This document shows, piece after piece, positions 27,317-37,942 of a stretch of DNA of 64,000 nt (position 1 is its first letter; the number at the start of each line of letters is the position of its first letter). A model generated the notes under the pieces. That model saw only the letters and a program-made list of their open reading frames with translations. It searched no databases and was not told the DNA's origin. Made by a program: the position numbers and the translations under genes. This DNA comes from Acetobacter orientalis. Its GTDB lineage: Bacteria; Pseudomonadota; Alphaproteobacteria; Acetobacterales; Acetobacteraceae. The stretch lies in NCBI RefSeq assembly GCF_000963965.1, contig NZ_BAMX01000014.1, positions 204,875 to 268,874 on the forward strand, written 5' to 3'.

Positions 27317-28165
27317 ATGACACAGAATACAGGAACAAAAGGGGCAAAAGGCCCTGTAAAGCCGGTTTTTGAGCAGGAAAATGCCCTCCCTGCACCTACC
27401 GCATGTGCCCAGCAGGCGTCTTTTTTGCCCATGCAAGCTCCGGCATCGGGCCGAGTGGGGGGCATTAAAGCGGCACAAATTGCGCTGCCCTTTGCTTACC
27501 GCCCCCGATTCGGGCGGTCAGATTTTGTGGCGGCCCCTTCTAACGCAGCAGCGCGTGCATGGGTGCTCGATGCCGAAGCCCAGTGGCGCTGGCCTGAAGG
27601 CCGCATGGTTTTATGGGGCGATGAAGGAACCGGCAAAACCCACATGCTCTCTGTTTGGGCCGCACGGCATGGTGCGCCCGTGGTTGAGGGAAGCCTGTTG
27701 AACGCGCAGGACGTGGCAAACCTGTTTGAAGAGGGCGGCTTTAGGGCGCTGGCACTTGATAATGCCGACCGTGTACAGAACGAGCGCGACCTACTGCACC
27801 TTATTAACCTTGTACGTGAGCGGCGTATGGTGCTGCTTATGGCTGCCCGCACTGCCCCTACGCGCTGGCCCATAGCACTGCCAGATCTAGCAAGCCGCGT
27901 GCGAGCGACCTCTTCTGTGCCGCTTGGGCAGGCAGAAGAAAGCCTTTTGCGGCGTTTGTTTTTACGCCTGCTGGCAGAGCGGCAAATTGTAGTGGCTCAA
28001 CCGGTAACCGAGTGGCTGCTGCGCCGCCTGCCACGCAACGCCAGTGCCATACGCACTATGGCCGCCCGGCTAGACCAAGCAGCCTTGGCCGCAGGTGGCA
28101 AGGTAACACGGGCGCTTGCGCAGAGTGTTATGGAGGACATGCAAACGGAGAAAGGGGAGCGATAG
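27317..28165 (+). CDS. hdaA: DnaA-paralogue AAA+ protein HdaA
   Basis: An AAA+ protein related to DnaA domain III that, with the beta clamp, promotes hydrolysis of DnaA-bound ATP and limits re-initiation of replication. After an unusual basic/Pro-rich N-terminus of about 55 residues comes [18 protein letters not shown], the Walker [10 protein letters not shown] near residue 105, a Walker B-like [10 protein letters not shown] near 140 and an arginine-finger segment LASRVRA near 193. The DNA-binding domain IV of DnaA is absent, as in Hda. A QIALPF-like clamp-binding segment precedes the AAA domain, as is usual in this family. No strong ribosome site precedes the ATG. Confidence 0.88.
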   Translation: MTQNTGTKGAKGPVKPVFEQENALPAPTACAQQASFLPMQAPASGRVGGIKAAQIALPFAYRPRFGRSDFVAAPSNAAARAWVLDAEAQWRWPEGRMVLWGDEGTGKTHMLSVWAARHGAPVVEGSLLNAQDVANLFEEGGFRALALDNADRVQNERDLLHLINLVRERRMVLLMAARTAPTRWPIALPDLASRVRATSSVPLGQAEESLLRRLFLRLLAERQIVVAQPVTEWLLRRLPRNASAIRTMAARLDQAALAAGGKVTRALAQSVMEDMQTEKGER

Positions 28166-28268
28166 TAGGGGGTATAGAGAAAACCGTATGCGGAAAATGT
28201 ATTTATATAGAAATGTATTTTTGGAATTAAGTTTAAAATTTGGAATACTTTTATTTTGGCGTGCAATG

Positions 28269-28298
28269 TTGGTTCCGTTAATGTTGAATTGCTATAGT
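28269..28298 (+). promoter_or_regulatory. Possible sigma-70 promoter of the S46 peptidase gene
   Basis: TTGGTT (28269-28274) and TATAGT (28293-28298) stand 18 bases apart in an AT-rich gap, about 32 bases before the ATG. The placement is plausible, but this is a pattern match only. Confidence 0.4.
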
Positions 28299-28330
28299 AT
28301 AACGTTTTTAACCTGAAAGTGCGTGTAAAC

Positions 28331-30421
28331 ATGGCAAAAAGAACAACCCGGACTTTGGTGGCTGTGGCGGTGCTGGCGTGTGCGCCTGTAATGGGCGGGT
28401 CTGCTCACGCTGATGAAGGCATGTGGACAATGGACGCATTGCCGCTCAAGCAAATGGCCGAGCGTTACCATTTTACGCCAGATAAAGCGTGGGTGGAGCG
28501 CGTTACCAAAGCCTCGGCACGGTTGGCCCTTGGGTGTTCGGCGTCTTTTGTCTCGGCTGATGGTTTGGTCATGACGAACCACCATTGCGCCAATGAGTGT
28601 TTGCAGCAGCTTTCAGATAAAGAGCACAATTATTTTCAAGATGGGTATGCGGCTAAAGCCGTAGCAGAAGAACAACGCTGCCCGGCTATGGAGCTCAACC
28701 AGCTTGATACAATAACAGACGTAACAGAGCGCGTACAAAATGCGCTTAAAGGCAAGCAGGGTGAGGCTTATACCAAAGCCCGCCAAGCGATAGAAAGTAG
28801 TATAGAAAAAGAATGCGCAGGCGCAGATGCCAAAACATGGCGCTGTGATATTATAAGTTTGTACCACGGTGGGCGCGTGGCGTTGTATAAATACCGCCGC
28901 TACCAAGATGTACGCTTGGTTATGGCCCCAGATCAAAGCGCTGCCTTTTTTGGTGGCGACCCAGATAATTTCAACTTCCCGCGTTATGATCTGGATATGG
29001 CGTTTTTGCGTGTGTACGAAAACGGTAAACCAGCCAAGGTCTCTGCTTATTTGCCGTTTGATGGGGCAGGCCCCAAAGCAGGCCAGCTTGTGTTTACATC
29101 AGGCAACCCCGGGTCTACCGAGCGAGAAGTGCCTTTGGCTGAGCTTGAGTTTTCACGCAATGTAACCGTACCGTTCGTGATTGATATGTATTCAGCCCTT
29201 GATGGGGTTTTGTGGCAGTATAGCCGCGAGAGCGCAGCCCACCATCAGGAAGCGCAGGAACTTGTTTTTGGTATTGAAAACAGCCTGAAAGTGTATCGGG
29301 GCCGTGTGCCTGTTTTGGCTGATACCAAGCTGCTTGCCGCCAAAGCTAAAAGTGAAGCCGAACTGCGCGCATGGATTAATGCAGAAGAAGAGCGCAAGAA
29401 AACCTATGGTGACCCATGGGCGAAAAACGCGCAGGCTCTTGCGGTTAAGCAGCGTATATTTAAGCCCTATGTTATGCTTGAAGCCGGTATGGGGTTGCGG
29501 GGTGAGTTGTTTGGCTACGCCAAAGTGTTGGTGCGGGCCGCAAGCGAGCAGCAAAAGCCAGATGCAGAGCGTTTGAGTGCATTTCATGATGCACGACTAC
29601 CCGCGCTTGAAGCCGAGCTTGGCTCAACCGCGCCGATTTACCCAGAGCTGGAGACAACACAGCTTGCTTTCTCTCTGACCCAGTTGCGCCAAATTTTGGG
29701 CACGGACGATGCCGCCGTTAAACTGGTGTTAGGCAAAGCTGCCCCAGATGAGGTAGCCGAGCAGCTCGTAAAAGGCACAAAACTGGCAGACCCCAAAGTA
29801 CGCTTGGCTCTCTTTAAAGGGGGCGCGCAGGCCATTGCTGCCTCTCAAGACCCTATGATTGTGCTGGCCCGTAAACTAGAGCCGCAAGCACGTGCCCTAA
29901 GAAAACAGATGGACGACCAAGTGGCAGCCCCCACACGGCAAGCGACAGAAGCCATGGCTAAAGCCCGTTTTGCCCGCAACGGTATGGCGTCTTACCCGGA
30001 TGCGACATTTACGCAGCGCCTCTCTTTTGGGCAGGTTAAAGGCTGGAATGAAAACGGTGCTGAGGTGCCGCCCTTTACAAATTTTGCAGGTTTGTATGAG
30101 CGTGCAACCGGTTCTGACCCCTTTAAGCTCAGCCAGCCTTGGCTTGCGGCAAAACCACGTTTAAACCTGAAAACACCGTTCGATTTTGTCTCTACCAACG
30201 ACATTATTGGCGGTAATTCAGGCTCTCCGGTTATCGATGCGCAGGGCCATGCGGTGGGGCTTATTTTTGATGGAAACATCCACTCGCTTGGTGGAGATTT
30301 TTACTATGATGAAAGCACCAACCGGGCCGTGGCAGTAGATAGCGCGGCCATTTTGGAAGCGTTGAAAGTGGTTTATAAAAACCAGTCTTTGGCCGATGAG
30401 TTGTTGAAAGGCCATTTGTAA
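28331..30421 (+). CDS. S46-family dipeptidyl-peptidase
   Basis: A periplasmic serine exopeptidase of family S46 (DPP7/DPP11 type) that removes dipeptides from peptide N-termini. A signal peptide ends at GGSAHA|DEG (about residue 28 of the ATG start). The catalytic His is in GLVMTNHHCANECL near 85, the Asp in the conserved segment DPDNFNFPRYDLDMAFLRVY near 220, and the Ser in NDIIGGNSGSPVID near 625. Length about 696 is usual. A GTG four codons upstream (28319) is possible. The P1 preference (hydrophobic or acidic) cannot be settled by eye. It is a monocistronic unit followed by a hairpin. Confidence 0.92.
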   Translation: MAKRTTRTLVAVAVLACAPVMGGSAHADEGMWTMDALPLKQMAERYHFTPDKAWVERVTKASARLALGCSASFVSADGLVMTNHHCANECLQQLSDKEHNYFQDGYAAKAVAEEQRCPAMELNQLDTITDVTERVQNALKGKQGEAYTKARQAIESSIEKECAGADAKTWRCDIISLYHGGRVALYKYRRYQDVRLVMAPDQSAAFFGGDPDNFNFPRYDLDMAFLRVYENGKPAKVSAYLPFDGAGPKAGQLVFTSGNPGSTEREVPLAELEFSRNVTVPFVIDMYSALDGVLWQYSRESAAHHQEAQELVFGIENSLKVYRGRVPVLADTKLLAAKAKSEAELRAWINAEEERKKTYGDPWAKNAQALAVKQRIFKPYVMLEAGMGLRGELFGYAKVLVRAASEQQKPDAERLSAFHDARLPALEAELGSTAPIYPELETTQLAFSLTQLRQILGTDDAAVKLVLGKAAPDEVAEQLVKGTKLADPKVRLALFKGGAQAIAASQDPMIVLARKLEPQARALRKQMDDQVAAPTRQATEAMAKARFARNGMASYPDATFTQRLSFGQVKGWNENGAEVPPFTNFAGLYERATGSDPFKLSQPWLAAKPRLNLKTPFDFVSTNDIIGGNSGSPVIDAQGHAVGLIFDGNIHSLGGDFYYDESTNRAVAVDSAAILEALKVVYKNQSLADELLKGHL

Positions 30422-30496
30422 AGAGAGCCTTGCCCCCCCTTATGGGGTAGGTCTGGGGCTTTGTAGCCTCTGGTTTTGCGCTGTTTACACCCTAAA

Positions 30497-30530
30497 GCTG
30501 CCCAAGAGTGTCTCTGGGCGGCTTTATTTA
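30497..30530 (+). terminator. Hairpin terminator downstream of the S46 peptidase
   Basis: GCTGCCCA (30497-30504) pairs with TGGGCGGC (30515-30522), with one G-T pair and partial inner pairing, followed by TTTATTTA. Confidence 0.6.
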
Positions 30531-30673
30531 TAGAGGGCTGACACAAAAGCGTAATCTTTACCGTGCTTTTCCTGTGCAAACTGTTTGCGTTATGCTTTGC
30601 TAAGAGACTTAAAATAAGCTGCTAAAGTCTAAAGAGCAGCTCTGCACAGTTATAGCGTAAGGGAGAGAAGACA

Positions 30674-32938
30674 GTGACGGCACAGGGTAGAAGAACGAGA
30701 AAGCCCGCCACTGCCAAAGCAACACCGCGCAAACGGCGCACAACCACGCGTGCTGTAACGCCGCGTAAGGTTGCTCCCCCCAAATATACGCTAGAAACAC
30801 CCAACCGTTTTATAAACCGCGAGCTTTCATGGTTGGACTTTAACCAACGGGTGGTGGAAGAGGCCGACAACGCCCGCAACCCACTGCTAGAGCGGCTGCG
30901 GTTTTTGTCGATTAGTGCCAGCAATCTGGATGAATTTTACTCTGTGCGTGTGGCCGGTCTGGTTGGGCAGGTGCGCGAAGGGCTTGTTGCGTTTTCCCCC
31001 GATGGTCTGACCCCCGCAGAGCAGCTTGAAGCCGTGCGCGAGCGGTGCGTAACCCTGCTGCGTGAGCAGCAACGCATATGGACAGAATTGCGTGGCCTGT
31101 TGGCAGCCGATGGTATTGTATTGTGCGACCCAGCAGACCTAGGCGAGGCCGACCATACATGGCTTGAGACCTGTTTTATGGATCGGGTTTTTCCGGTTTT
31201 AACGCCGTTGGCGGTAGACCCGGCACACCCGCTGCCCTTTATTCCCAACATGGGGCTGGCGCTTGGTTTGCGCCTGCTGGTGGCAGAAAACGGTGCGTTT
31301 GCCATGAACGCCCTTATTTTGCTGCCAGCACAAGTTGAACGGTTTATTCGCCTGCCCACTCAAGCAGGGGAGGATGGGCGCACGGCCCGGTTTATCCGGC
31401 TGGAAGACCTGATTACTTTGTGTGTTGATAAGCTTTTCCCCGGCCTGACGGTGGGGGAAAGTGGTATGATGCGCGTTGTGCGCGATACGGACGTCGAGTT
31501 TGAAGACGAGGCCGAAGACCTTGTGCGCTCTTACGAAACCGCATTAAAGCGCCGCCGCCGTGGTGTGGTTATTCATTTGGACATGGAAACCCGCGTGCCA
31601 GATGAACTGGCAGAGGCCATAGCCAGCGGCCTTGACCTGCCGCCCGAAGAAATTGCCGTACATTCTGGCATGATAGGGGTGGTGGACTTAAAACAAATGA
31701 TTGTGGACGACCGGCCAGACCTGTTGTTCCCGCCCTATACGCCGCGTTTTCCTGAACGGATTTTGGATTTTAATGGCGACTGCTTTGCGGCCATTCGGGC
31801 CAAAGACCTTTTGGTACACCACCCGTTTGAGAGCTTTGATGTGGTGGTGCAGTTTTTGCGCCAAGCGGCCATAGACCCTAACGTTATTGCCATTAAGCAA
31901 ACGCTGTATCGTACCTCTCGCGATTCCCCCATTGTTAAGGCGCTGATTGAGGCAGCAGAAGCCGGTAAGTCTGTGACAGCCATGGTGGAACTGCGCGCCC
32001 GCTTTGATGAAGAGGCCAATATTCGCCTAGCGCGTGCCCTAGAGGCGGCTGGGGTGCAGGTGGTATTTGGGTTTGCCGACCTAAAAACCCATGCCAAGCT
32101 AAGCCTTGTGGTACGGCGCGAGGGCAACCAAGTGCGCTCATACGCACATTTTGGTACGGGTAACTACCACCCCATAACCGCTAAAATTTATACAGACCTC
32201 TCTTTCTTTACCTGTAAGCCAGAACTGGCGCGTGATTCTGCGCGCTTGTTCAATTACGTAACCGGTTACGCTATGCCTGCGGAAATGGAGGCGATTTCTT
32301 TCTCGCCCATTACCATTCGTAAAACGCTGGTAGAGTTGATTGAAGAAGAAATGGCCCATGCCAAGGCGGGGCGTCCGGCGAGTATCTGGCTTAAAATGAA
32401 CTCGTTGGTTGACCCAAGCCTGATAGACCATTTGTACCGGGCGTCGTGTGCTGGGGTGAAAATTGCGGCAGTGGTGCGTGGTATTTGCTGCTTGCGGCCC
32501 GGTGTGCCCGGTTTGTCTGAAAATATTCGCGTTAAGTCTATTGTTGGGCGGTTTTTGGAGCATTCGCGTATTTTTGCGTTTGGTAATGGGCACAGGCTGC
32601 CCTCTCGCTCAGCAAAAATTTACCTGTCTTCTGCCGATTGGATGACACGCAACATGGACTGGCGCGTAGAAAGCATGGTGCCGGTTACCAACGAGACCGT
32701 GCATGCCCAAATGCTAAACCAGATTATGGTGTCTAACTTAAAAGATAACCTGCAATCTTGGGTGCTAGAGCAAAATGGTGTGTGGCGTAGGCTCTCTCCG
32801 GGGGCGCGGCCATTTTCTGCGCATGAGTGGTTTATGACGCACCCGTCTTTGTCTGGGCGGGGTTCTGCTGCGCATGAAACCCCCATACGGGCCCCTGCAT
32901 CTTTGCCCGCGTCCAAAGGGTTGATGTTCGAGGATTAA
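30674..32938 (+). CDS. ppk1: Polyphosphate kinase 1
   Basis: Reversibly builds polyphosphate from ATP. The 754-residue protein starts at GTG 30674 after AAGGGAGAGAAG. A Lys/Arg/Thr-rich N-terminal tail of about 35 residues precedes [17 protein letters not shown], the family opening. Further marks are [17 protein letters not shown] near 77, [17 protein letters not shown] near 172, and the two phospholipase-D-like halves with the catalytic His in [17 protein letters not shown] near 490 and the second His segment [14 protein letters not shown] near 625. The basic tail is longer than usual and could bind polyphosphate or nucleic acid; that is inference. ppx follows 66 bases downstream. Confidence 0.96.
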   Translation: MTAQGRRTRKPATAKATPRKRRTTTRAVTPRKVAPPKYTLETPNRFINRELSWLDFNQRVVEEADNARNPLLERLRFLSISASNLDEFYSVRVAGLVGQVREGLVAFSPDGLTPAEQLEAVRERCVTLLREQQRIWTELRGLLAADGIVLCDPADLGEADHTWLETCFMDRVFPVLTPLAVDPAHPLPFIPNMGLALGLRLLVAENGAFAMNALILLPAQVERFIRLPTQAGEDGRTARFIRLEDLITLCVDKLFPGLTVGESGMMRVVRDTDVEFEDEAEDLVRSYETALKRRRRGVVIHLDMETRVPDELAEAIASGLDLPPEEIAVHSGMIGVVDLKQMIVDDRPDLLFPPYTPRFPERILDFNGDCFAAIRAKDLLVHHPFESFDVVVQFLRQAAIDPNVIAIKQTLYRTSRDSPIVKALIEAAEAGKSVTAMVELRARFDEEANIRLARALEAAGVQVVFGFADLKTHAKLSLVVRREGNQVRSYAHFGTGNYHPITAKIYTDLSFFTCKPELARDSARLFNYVTGYAMPAEMEAISFSPITIRKTLVELIEEEMAHAKAGRPASIWLKMNSLVDPSLIDHLYRASCAGVKIAAVVRGICCLRPGVPGLSENIRVKSIVGRFLEHSRIFAFGNGHRLPSRSAKIYLSSADWMTRNMDWRVESMVPVTNETVHAQMLNQIMVSNLKDNLQSWVLEQNGVWRRLSPGARPFSAHEWFMTHPSLSGRGSAAHETPIRAPASLPASKGLMFED

Positions 32939-33004
32939 AGAAAACGACCTGGGGTGTAAGGGGCAGGGTTTTCCCTGCGCCTTTTCCAGAGTAGAAGGCG
33001 ATTT

Positions 33005-34501
33005 ATGCAGACTGAAATGCCTCGCCGCTCGGCCGTTGTAGATTTGGGGTCAAACTCGGTACGCCTTGTGGTGTTCGAAGGGGTTTCCCGCAATCCTGTT
33101 CCCATCTTCAATGAAAAAGCCGTGCTGCGCCTTGGCCGCGGGCTGACCACAACAGGCCGCCTCAATGAGGAAGGGCTGAGCATGGCTATGGAAGTGCTCA
33201 ACCGCTTTCATGCCATTGCGCGGGGTATGGGGGCAGACCCGTTTGAAATTTTGGCTACGGCTGCTGTGCGTGACGCCTCTAACGGCCCAGAATTTGTGGC
33301 GGCCTTGCGGGCTAATATGCCGGGTGTGCCCATACGCATTTTATCGGGTGAGGAAGAAGCAGACCATTCTGCCATAGGGGTTATGTGCGGTATTCCCGGC
33401 GCGTCTGGTTTGGTGGCAGATGTTGGCGGCGGCTCGCTTGAGTTAATTCGCTTAACGCGTGATGGCAGGCATGATGCCAATACCCTGCCGCTTGGTGTTA
33501 TTCGCTTAGGTGATCGAGCCAAGGGAGACTTGGCTGCGGCCAAAAACTTGGCTGATGCCGATATTAACGCTGTCTCGTGGTTGTCTAAAGTTAAGGGAGA
33601 CACGCTGTATTTGGTGGGCGGCGCGTTTCGCGCTCTGGCGCGGCTCCATATAGCACGCATGCAATACCCGCTTAATATTGTGCATTATTACACGCTGGAA
33701 GCCGAAGAAGCCCGCGAGATGACTGGCTGGTTGCTACATGCCCCACGGCGTAGTTTGGAGCGCCTGCCCGGAGCCCCTAAAAAACGGCTGGACGATGTAC
33801 CCTTTGCCGCCACCGTACTGCGCCGCCTGTTGCGTAAAGTACAGCCCAGCAAGGTTGTGTTTTGCGTCGATGGCCTGCGCGAGGGGTGGTACATGCTCAA
33901 TGTTGCCCCAGATTGCCTGCCACAAGACCCCATGGAAGTGGTGGCCCAAGACATGTGCGCCCGCTTGGGGCGCAGCAACAAGGTGCCTGAGGCACTCTTT
34001 AAATGGACAAACCCTCTGTTTTTAAAAGAGGGGCGGCGGGCTAAGCATTTGCGCCGTATTGCCTGTTGGCTTTCTGATGTTGGTAGCCACGACCACCCGG
34101 AATACCGCGCCGAGCAAACCTATTGGCGTATTTTGCGGGTGCAAGGCGTTGGCTTTGACCACGAGGCCAGAGCTTGGTTAGCCCTAGCCCTAGCGGTGCG
34201 TTATGCGGCCGATACAACGGCAGATTTTTTAGCAACATCACGCGCTTTGCTAGACGAAAGCGCATGGCGGCAGGCGGTGTCTTTGGGGCAGGCGCTGCGG
34301 CTTGGTTACTCTGTTTCTGGCGGCACTGCTGTGCTGTTAGAGGGTACGCAACTGGCGTGGCAGGGTAAGGAGTTAGTGCTGGAGCTTGCCTCGTCTCGTG
34401 TGGCAGTAAAGGGCGAGAGTGTAGGGCGTAGCTTGAGCCGCCTTGGCCAAACGCTTGACGTGGCAACCTGCCTGATTGAGGCCGCACCAAACGTTAAATA
34501 A
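33005..34501 (+). CDS. ppx: Ppx/GppA-family exopolyphosphatase
   Basis: Degrades polyphosphate from its ends (or guanosine pentaphosphate in GppA-type members). The 498-residue protein has the ASKHA phosphate-binding motifs AVVDLGSNSVRLVVFEG near residue 10 and VADVGGGSLELIRL near 138, plus TAAVRDASNGPEF near 82 and LSGEEEADHSAIGVM near 112. The C-terminal 200 residues are a mostly helical HD-like domain. It lies 66 bases after ppk1 in the same direction, so synthesis and breakdown of polyphosphate are probably co-expressed. By sequence alone I cannot separate Ppx from GppA; the ppk1 neighbour favours Ppx. Confidence 0.92.
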   Translation: MQTEMPRRSAVVDLGSNSVRLVVFEGVSRNPVPIFNEKAVLRLGRGLTTTGRLNEEGLSMAMEVLNRFHAIARGMGADPFEILATAAVRDASNGPEFVAALRANMPGVPIRILSGEEEADHSAIGVMCGIPGASGLVADVGGGSLELIRLTRDGRHDANTLPLGVIRLGDRAKGDLAAAKNLADADINAVSWLSKVKGDTLYLVGGAFRALARLHIARMQYPLNIVHYYTLEAEEAREMTGWLLHAPRRSLERLPGAPKKRLDDVPFAATVLRRLLRKVQPSKVVFCVDGLREGWYMLNVAPDCLPQDPMEVVAQDMCARLGRSNKVPEALFKWTNPLFLKEGRRAKHLRRIACWLSDVGSHDHPEYRAEQTYWRILRVQGVGFDHEARAWLALALAVRYAADTTADFLATSRALLDESAWRQAVSLGQALRLGYSVSGGTAVLLEGTQLAWQGKELVLELASSRVAVKGESVGRSLSRLGQTLDVATCLIEAAPNVK

Positions 34502-34712
34502 AGTTTGTCGTGTGGGGTGGGCCGTAAGGTTTTGCCCCACAAAGCTGGTGTGCAGCGCACAAACAGCCTTTTTGGTGGACAAATTTGGCCATTATGGGCA
34601 ACCTTACCAAATAGACACCTGTTTGCGACCTGAGCATGCTAGGCGTGGAAACAGGCCATAACTGCCTGCGGAAAGGGGAGACCAGTGGCTAAAAGTCGGT
34701 GGAAAGCAGCTC

Positions 34713-37049
34713 GTGTCTTCTGAAGAAATTGTTGACCCAACCCTTCAGCACGATGTGTCGGTGCGTCGTGTTCTGATCCATCTGGTCTTGCCGCTCTTTG
34801 CCCTTATTTTGGGTATTTTGGCGGTGGCGTTTATTGGCCTTCATTCTTACCGCACGACACGGGCTGGCGTTAAAGCGCTTACGCACGAGCTATTGGGCGC
34901 TGTGCAGCATTACATTGCCCAAGAAGTTTCAGATTACATTATGCCCGCCGCCGCAGGGAATATTGTTGCCTCTGGCATGATAGAGCATGTGCCTGTGGCA
35001 GTGCAGGATAAGGTTTTTTATTCTTACGGCGCCGCTATGCTGCGGAGCGTGCCGCAGTTACAGTCTTTTTATCTGGCTGATGATAGCGGGCATTTTACCC
35101 TTATTACCCGTGGTAAAGATGGTAAAAACCAAGAGCGCACCACCTTGCAGGAGCGCGGTGGGCACAAAGTATTCCATCATGATTATTTTACAGATGATGG
35201 CGTAAAAATTGGCGAAGCTGATGATGATGCCAAAGACTACGACCCCCGCAACCGCCCTTGGTATAAAAACACAGAAAACAGCACAGATATAAAGTGGACA
35301 CAGCCCTACCTGTTTGCGACATCGCACCAGTTTGTCATGACCAGTTCGCTACGGTTTAAGGGAATAGATGGGCATACACTGGTTTTTGCAACCAACATTT
35401 CTTTGAATGAGCTGAGCGCGTTTCTTGACCATATTAAGGTTGGTAAAAGCGGCAACGCTATTATTTTAGACAGCAAGGGCCGCGTTATGGCGGGCCGCCA
35501 CCTTATGCAGCAGGCCGAAGCTGCCGGGTGGGACCCCAATAAAATGATCATTAACCCCAAGACCCACCCGGTCTTTGCGCGGGGTTTTGACCATTACCGC
35601 GTGCATAACTTTGGCCCAGCCAGTTTTGAATTAAACAACAAACGCTACGTGACCATAGCATCGCCCTTACCAAATTCATCTGAAGATTGGGTTTTGCTCC
35701 TTTCAGCCCCAGAGAGCGATTTTGCCGGGTTTGCTAAGCAAAGCAGCCAGCAGAGCTTGCAGTTTGCGGGTGTTATTATTGTGTTCTCGCTTGTGTTAGC
35801 GGCTTTGCTCATTAGGCAGGTGCGGCGTTCGGAGCGGAGCGACCGTAAACTGCGCGCGCAAGCAAGCCAAATTACGCGCGAGACCGCTGCCGTGCAGCAG
35901 GTAGCCGCAACGCCGCACTTGTTTGACCCTGCCAATGATTCGTTGGTGTTAACAGAGCAGCTTGCCCATCTTGCCTCGGCGCATAGGGCGAGTGTGTGGC
36001 GTTTTCTGCATGATGGCTCTGCCATTATTTGTGAAGATTCTTATGACCAGAAGCAGGACACACATTCTGGCGGCTTTGAAATGTCGCGTTCTGAAATGGA
36101 AGACTTCTTTAAAGCTGTAGAGGAAGGAGAAGCCTTTACCGCCCAGAATGCCGCAGCAGATACCCGTACGGCCCAGTTTGAGCGCTTGGTAATGCGCGAG
36201 GTTGGTACGCACGGCGTTGCTGTATACCCTGTGCATGGCGCTAATGGGGTTATTGGCACCCTTGTGCTGGAAGATGCGGCCATGGCCCCGCATTTGCTTT
36301 ACTTTGTTGACCTGATTGCCTCTGTTGCTGGTATGCGGCTTGCCTCTTTGTACGGGGCGCATACAGACACGCCAGAAGGGGCAAGCATAAGCACGGCAGA
36401 CAAACTGCATGAGGCTTTGCAACAGGCGGCATCTTTGCCTGCAACAAAGTTTGACAACATGCTTATGCGTGCGCCCCAAACGGGTGCTGTGCAGTCTTCT
36501 GGTATTTACCCAGCTGTGGCTGTGTTGGTCATTACCTTTAGCGACCCGGTGGTAGATGGCGGCACAGAAACGCAAGGCGTGCTTGACCTTATTAACCGCA
36601 TTGCCACAGAGGTGCAGCGTATTGCCATTGAAAGCCACCTGTTTGCGGTAGAGGTTGCAGGCCATAGGCTTATTTGTATGGCAGGCTGCACCGAGCACGA
36701 AGACCCAACAGCCCTGATACGTGTTGCAGAAGCCGCCCTAACCATGCGCGAAACCTGCATGGGCATTCTGGCCGCGGCTAACCTAGAGCCTGTCTTTACC
36801 ATGGGGCTAGATTACGGGGCGGCCTTTGGTGGCGCAGTGGGGGCAGAGCCACAAGTGTTTAATTTGTGGGGGCAAACCGTTTCTGTGGCTGAACTTATGG
36901 CCCAAGGGGCGGCAGATGCAGGTACCATTCAGGTAACAGAGCGGGTTTATTCTGTTTTGCGTGACCGTTACCTGTTCCGTAGCCGTGGGGCATTTTTTGC
37001 ACCTCACTTAGGGTTAGGCCGGGCGTATGTGTTGGCTGCACGCCGATGA
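34713..37049 (+). CDS. Membrane sensor: dCache + GAF + degenerate class III adenylate/guanylate cyclase domain
   Basis: A 778-residue protein. TM1 (VLPLFALILGILAVAFIGL, about residues 25-45) and TM2 (GVIIVFSLVLAALLI, about 351-366) bracket a periplasmic dCache domain (YDPRNRPWYKN near 185, SGNAIILDSKGRVMAG near 247). A GAF-like domain follows (about 395-530), then a class III cyclase-like domain (598 to the end). That domain keeps one acidic residue in LVITFSDPV, but the second metal ligand of the KxxGD motif is His (EVAGHRLIC near 647). The NxxxR of the catalytic loop (WGQTVSVAELM near 717) has lost both Asn and Arg. It is therefore probably catalytically dead and used for sensing. GTG start after GGAAAG. 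It overlaps mlaE as ATGA. Confidence 0.82.
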   Translation: MSSEEIVDPTLQHDVSVRRVLIHLVLPLFALILGILAVAFIGLHSYRTTRAGVKALTHELLGAVQHYIAQEVSDYIMPAAAGNIVASGMIEHVPVAVQDKVFYSYGAAMLRSVPQLQSFYLADDSGHFTLITRGKDGKNQERTTLQERGGHKVFHHDYFTDDGVKIGEADDDAKDYDPRNRPWYKNTENSTDIKWTQPYLFATSHQFVMTSSLRFKGIDGHTLVFATNISLNELSAFLDHIKVGKSGNAIILDSKGRVMAGRHLMQQAEAAGWDPNKMIINPKTHPVFARGFDHYRVHNFGPASFELNNKRYVTIASPLPNSSEDWVLLLSAPESDFAGFAKQSSQQSLQFAGVIIVFSLVLAALLIRQVRRSERSDRKLRAQASQITRETAAVQQVAATPHLFDPANDSLVLTEQLAHLASAHRASVWRFLHDGSAIICEDSYDQKQDTHSGGFEMSRSEMEDFFKAVEEGEAFTAQNAAADTRTAQFERLVMREVGTHGVAVYPVHGANGVIGTLVLEDAAMAPHLLYFVDLIASVAGMRLASLYGAHTDTPEGASISTADKLHEALQQAASLPATKFDNMLMRAPQTGAVQSSGIYPAVAVLVITFSDPVVDGGTETQGVLDLINRIATEVQRIAIESHLFAVEVAGHRLICMAGCTEHEDPTALIRVAEAALTMRETCMGILAAANLEPVFTMGLDYGAAFGGAVGAEPQVFNLWGQTVSVAELMAQGAADAGTIQVTERVYSVLRDRYLFRSRGAFFAPHLGLGRAYVLAARR

Positions 37050-37939
37050 GTGAAACAAATACAAACCAACGCGAGCCGGGTAGTGACCGCGACCCCATTT
37101 TGGAGGCAGAAAACCACCAGCAGGCGCAACGCGCACCGTTGAGCCTAAAAGTGCGCATTTTGCGCAGGCTTGCATGGTTGGGGCGGTTAACGCGGCACCA
37201 GCTCTGGTTTTTTCTTATTATGATGGGGGCGTGCTGGGGCGTCATTTTTGAGAGCTTTAGGGCACATTCTTGGCGCAGAACAGTGCGGTACGAATTTGGC
37301 GTAACCCTAAACAGCGTAATAGGGGGCGGCCTCATTGCCACCTTGTTTGCAGGTACGCTAACCGGTGTTGCTGCGGTTTCTCAAACCATTTACTGGCTGG
37401 GTTTTGCGGGCCTTGCCAAAATGACCGGTTCTATTTTGGTGAATGTGGTTGTGCGCGAAATTGCCCCTATTCTGGTTGGTATTTTGCTGCTGGGCCGTAA
37501 TGGTATGCTGTCGGTTACCGAGCTTGGGCTGTTAACCACTGGGGGGCAGATCCGCTCGTTTCAGGCGCAGGGGCTAGACCCGTTTTTGCTGCTGGTTATG
37601 CCGCGTACGCTAGCCTTTACGGTTGGTGGGTTTACGCTTGGTATTCTGTTCTCGTTTGCGGCGTTGCTGACGGGGTATATTATCAGCCGTATTTCAGGGG
37701 TTATTACTAACCCGGTCTGGACGTTTTTTTACGATGTGGTTACGGCCATGTCTGGCGCGGATTATATTATTATACCGCTCAAATTTATTGTTGTTGGGTT
37801 TGTTGTGGGGGTAGGGGGCTGCCTGACTGGGCTTACCGCCACAAACGAAGACAATTTGCGTACACTCCTGCCGCGCGGCTTTTCCAGAGGAATGTTGATT
37901 GTTATGGCGGTCAGCGTTCTGTTTAGTCTGGATTTTTAG
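37046..37939 (+). CDS. mlaE: MlaE-family ABC permease
   Basis: Inner-membrane permease of an Mla-type phospholipid/lipid transporter of the outer-membrane asymmetry type. The 297-residue protein has a hydrophilic N-terminus of about 45 residues and then five to six helices. It shows the MlaE hallmarks: FAGTLTGVAAVSQTIYWLGF near 105, VVVREIAPILVGILLLGRNG near 135 (the conserved RE-x-x-P and G-R segments), TELGLLTTGGQIRSFQAQGLDP near 160 and MPRTLAFTV. The residue pattern looks normal, unlike its ABC partner. The start overlaps the sensor gene by 4 bases and the ABC-like gene begins 3 bases after its stop. Confidence 0.92.
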   Translation: MSETNTNQREPGSDRDPILEAENHQQAQRAPLSLKVRILRRLAWLGRLTRHQLWFFLIMMGACWGVIFESFRAHSWRRTVRYEFGVTLNSVIGGGLIATLFAGTLTGVAAVSQTIYWLGFAGLAKMTGSILVNVVVREIAPILVGILLLGRNGMLSVTELGLLTTGGQIRSFQAQGLDPFLLLVMPRTLAFTVGGFTLGILFSFAALLTGYIISRISGVITNPVWTFFYDVVTAMSGADYIIIPLKFIVVGFVVGVGGCLTGLTATNEDNLRTLLPRGFSRGMLIVMAVSVLFSLDF

Positions 37940-37942
37940 GGT

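Noticed and set aside
27215..27478. Upstream extension of purM by 88 codons
   Set aside because: The extension is Cys/Arg-rich and unlike PurM, and it overlaps the divergent hdaA start region; ATG 27214 fits the family length.
35949..36698. 249-codon minus-strand frame inside the cyclase-like gene
   Set aside because: Translation is basic with many His and Cys and shows no domain; the plus-strand protein has recognisable domains across the same bases.
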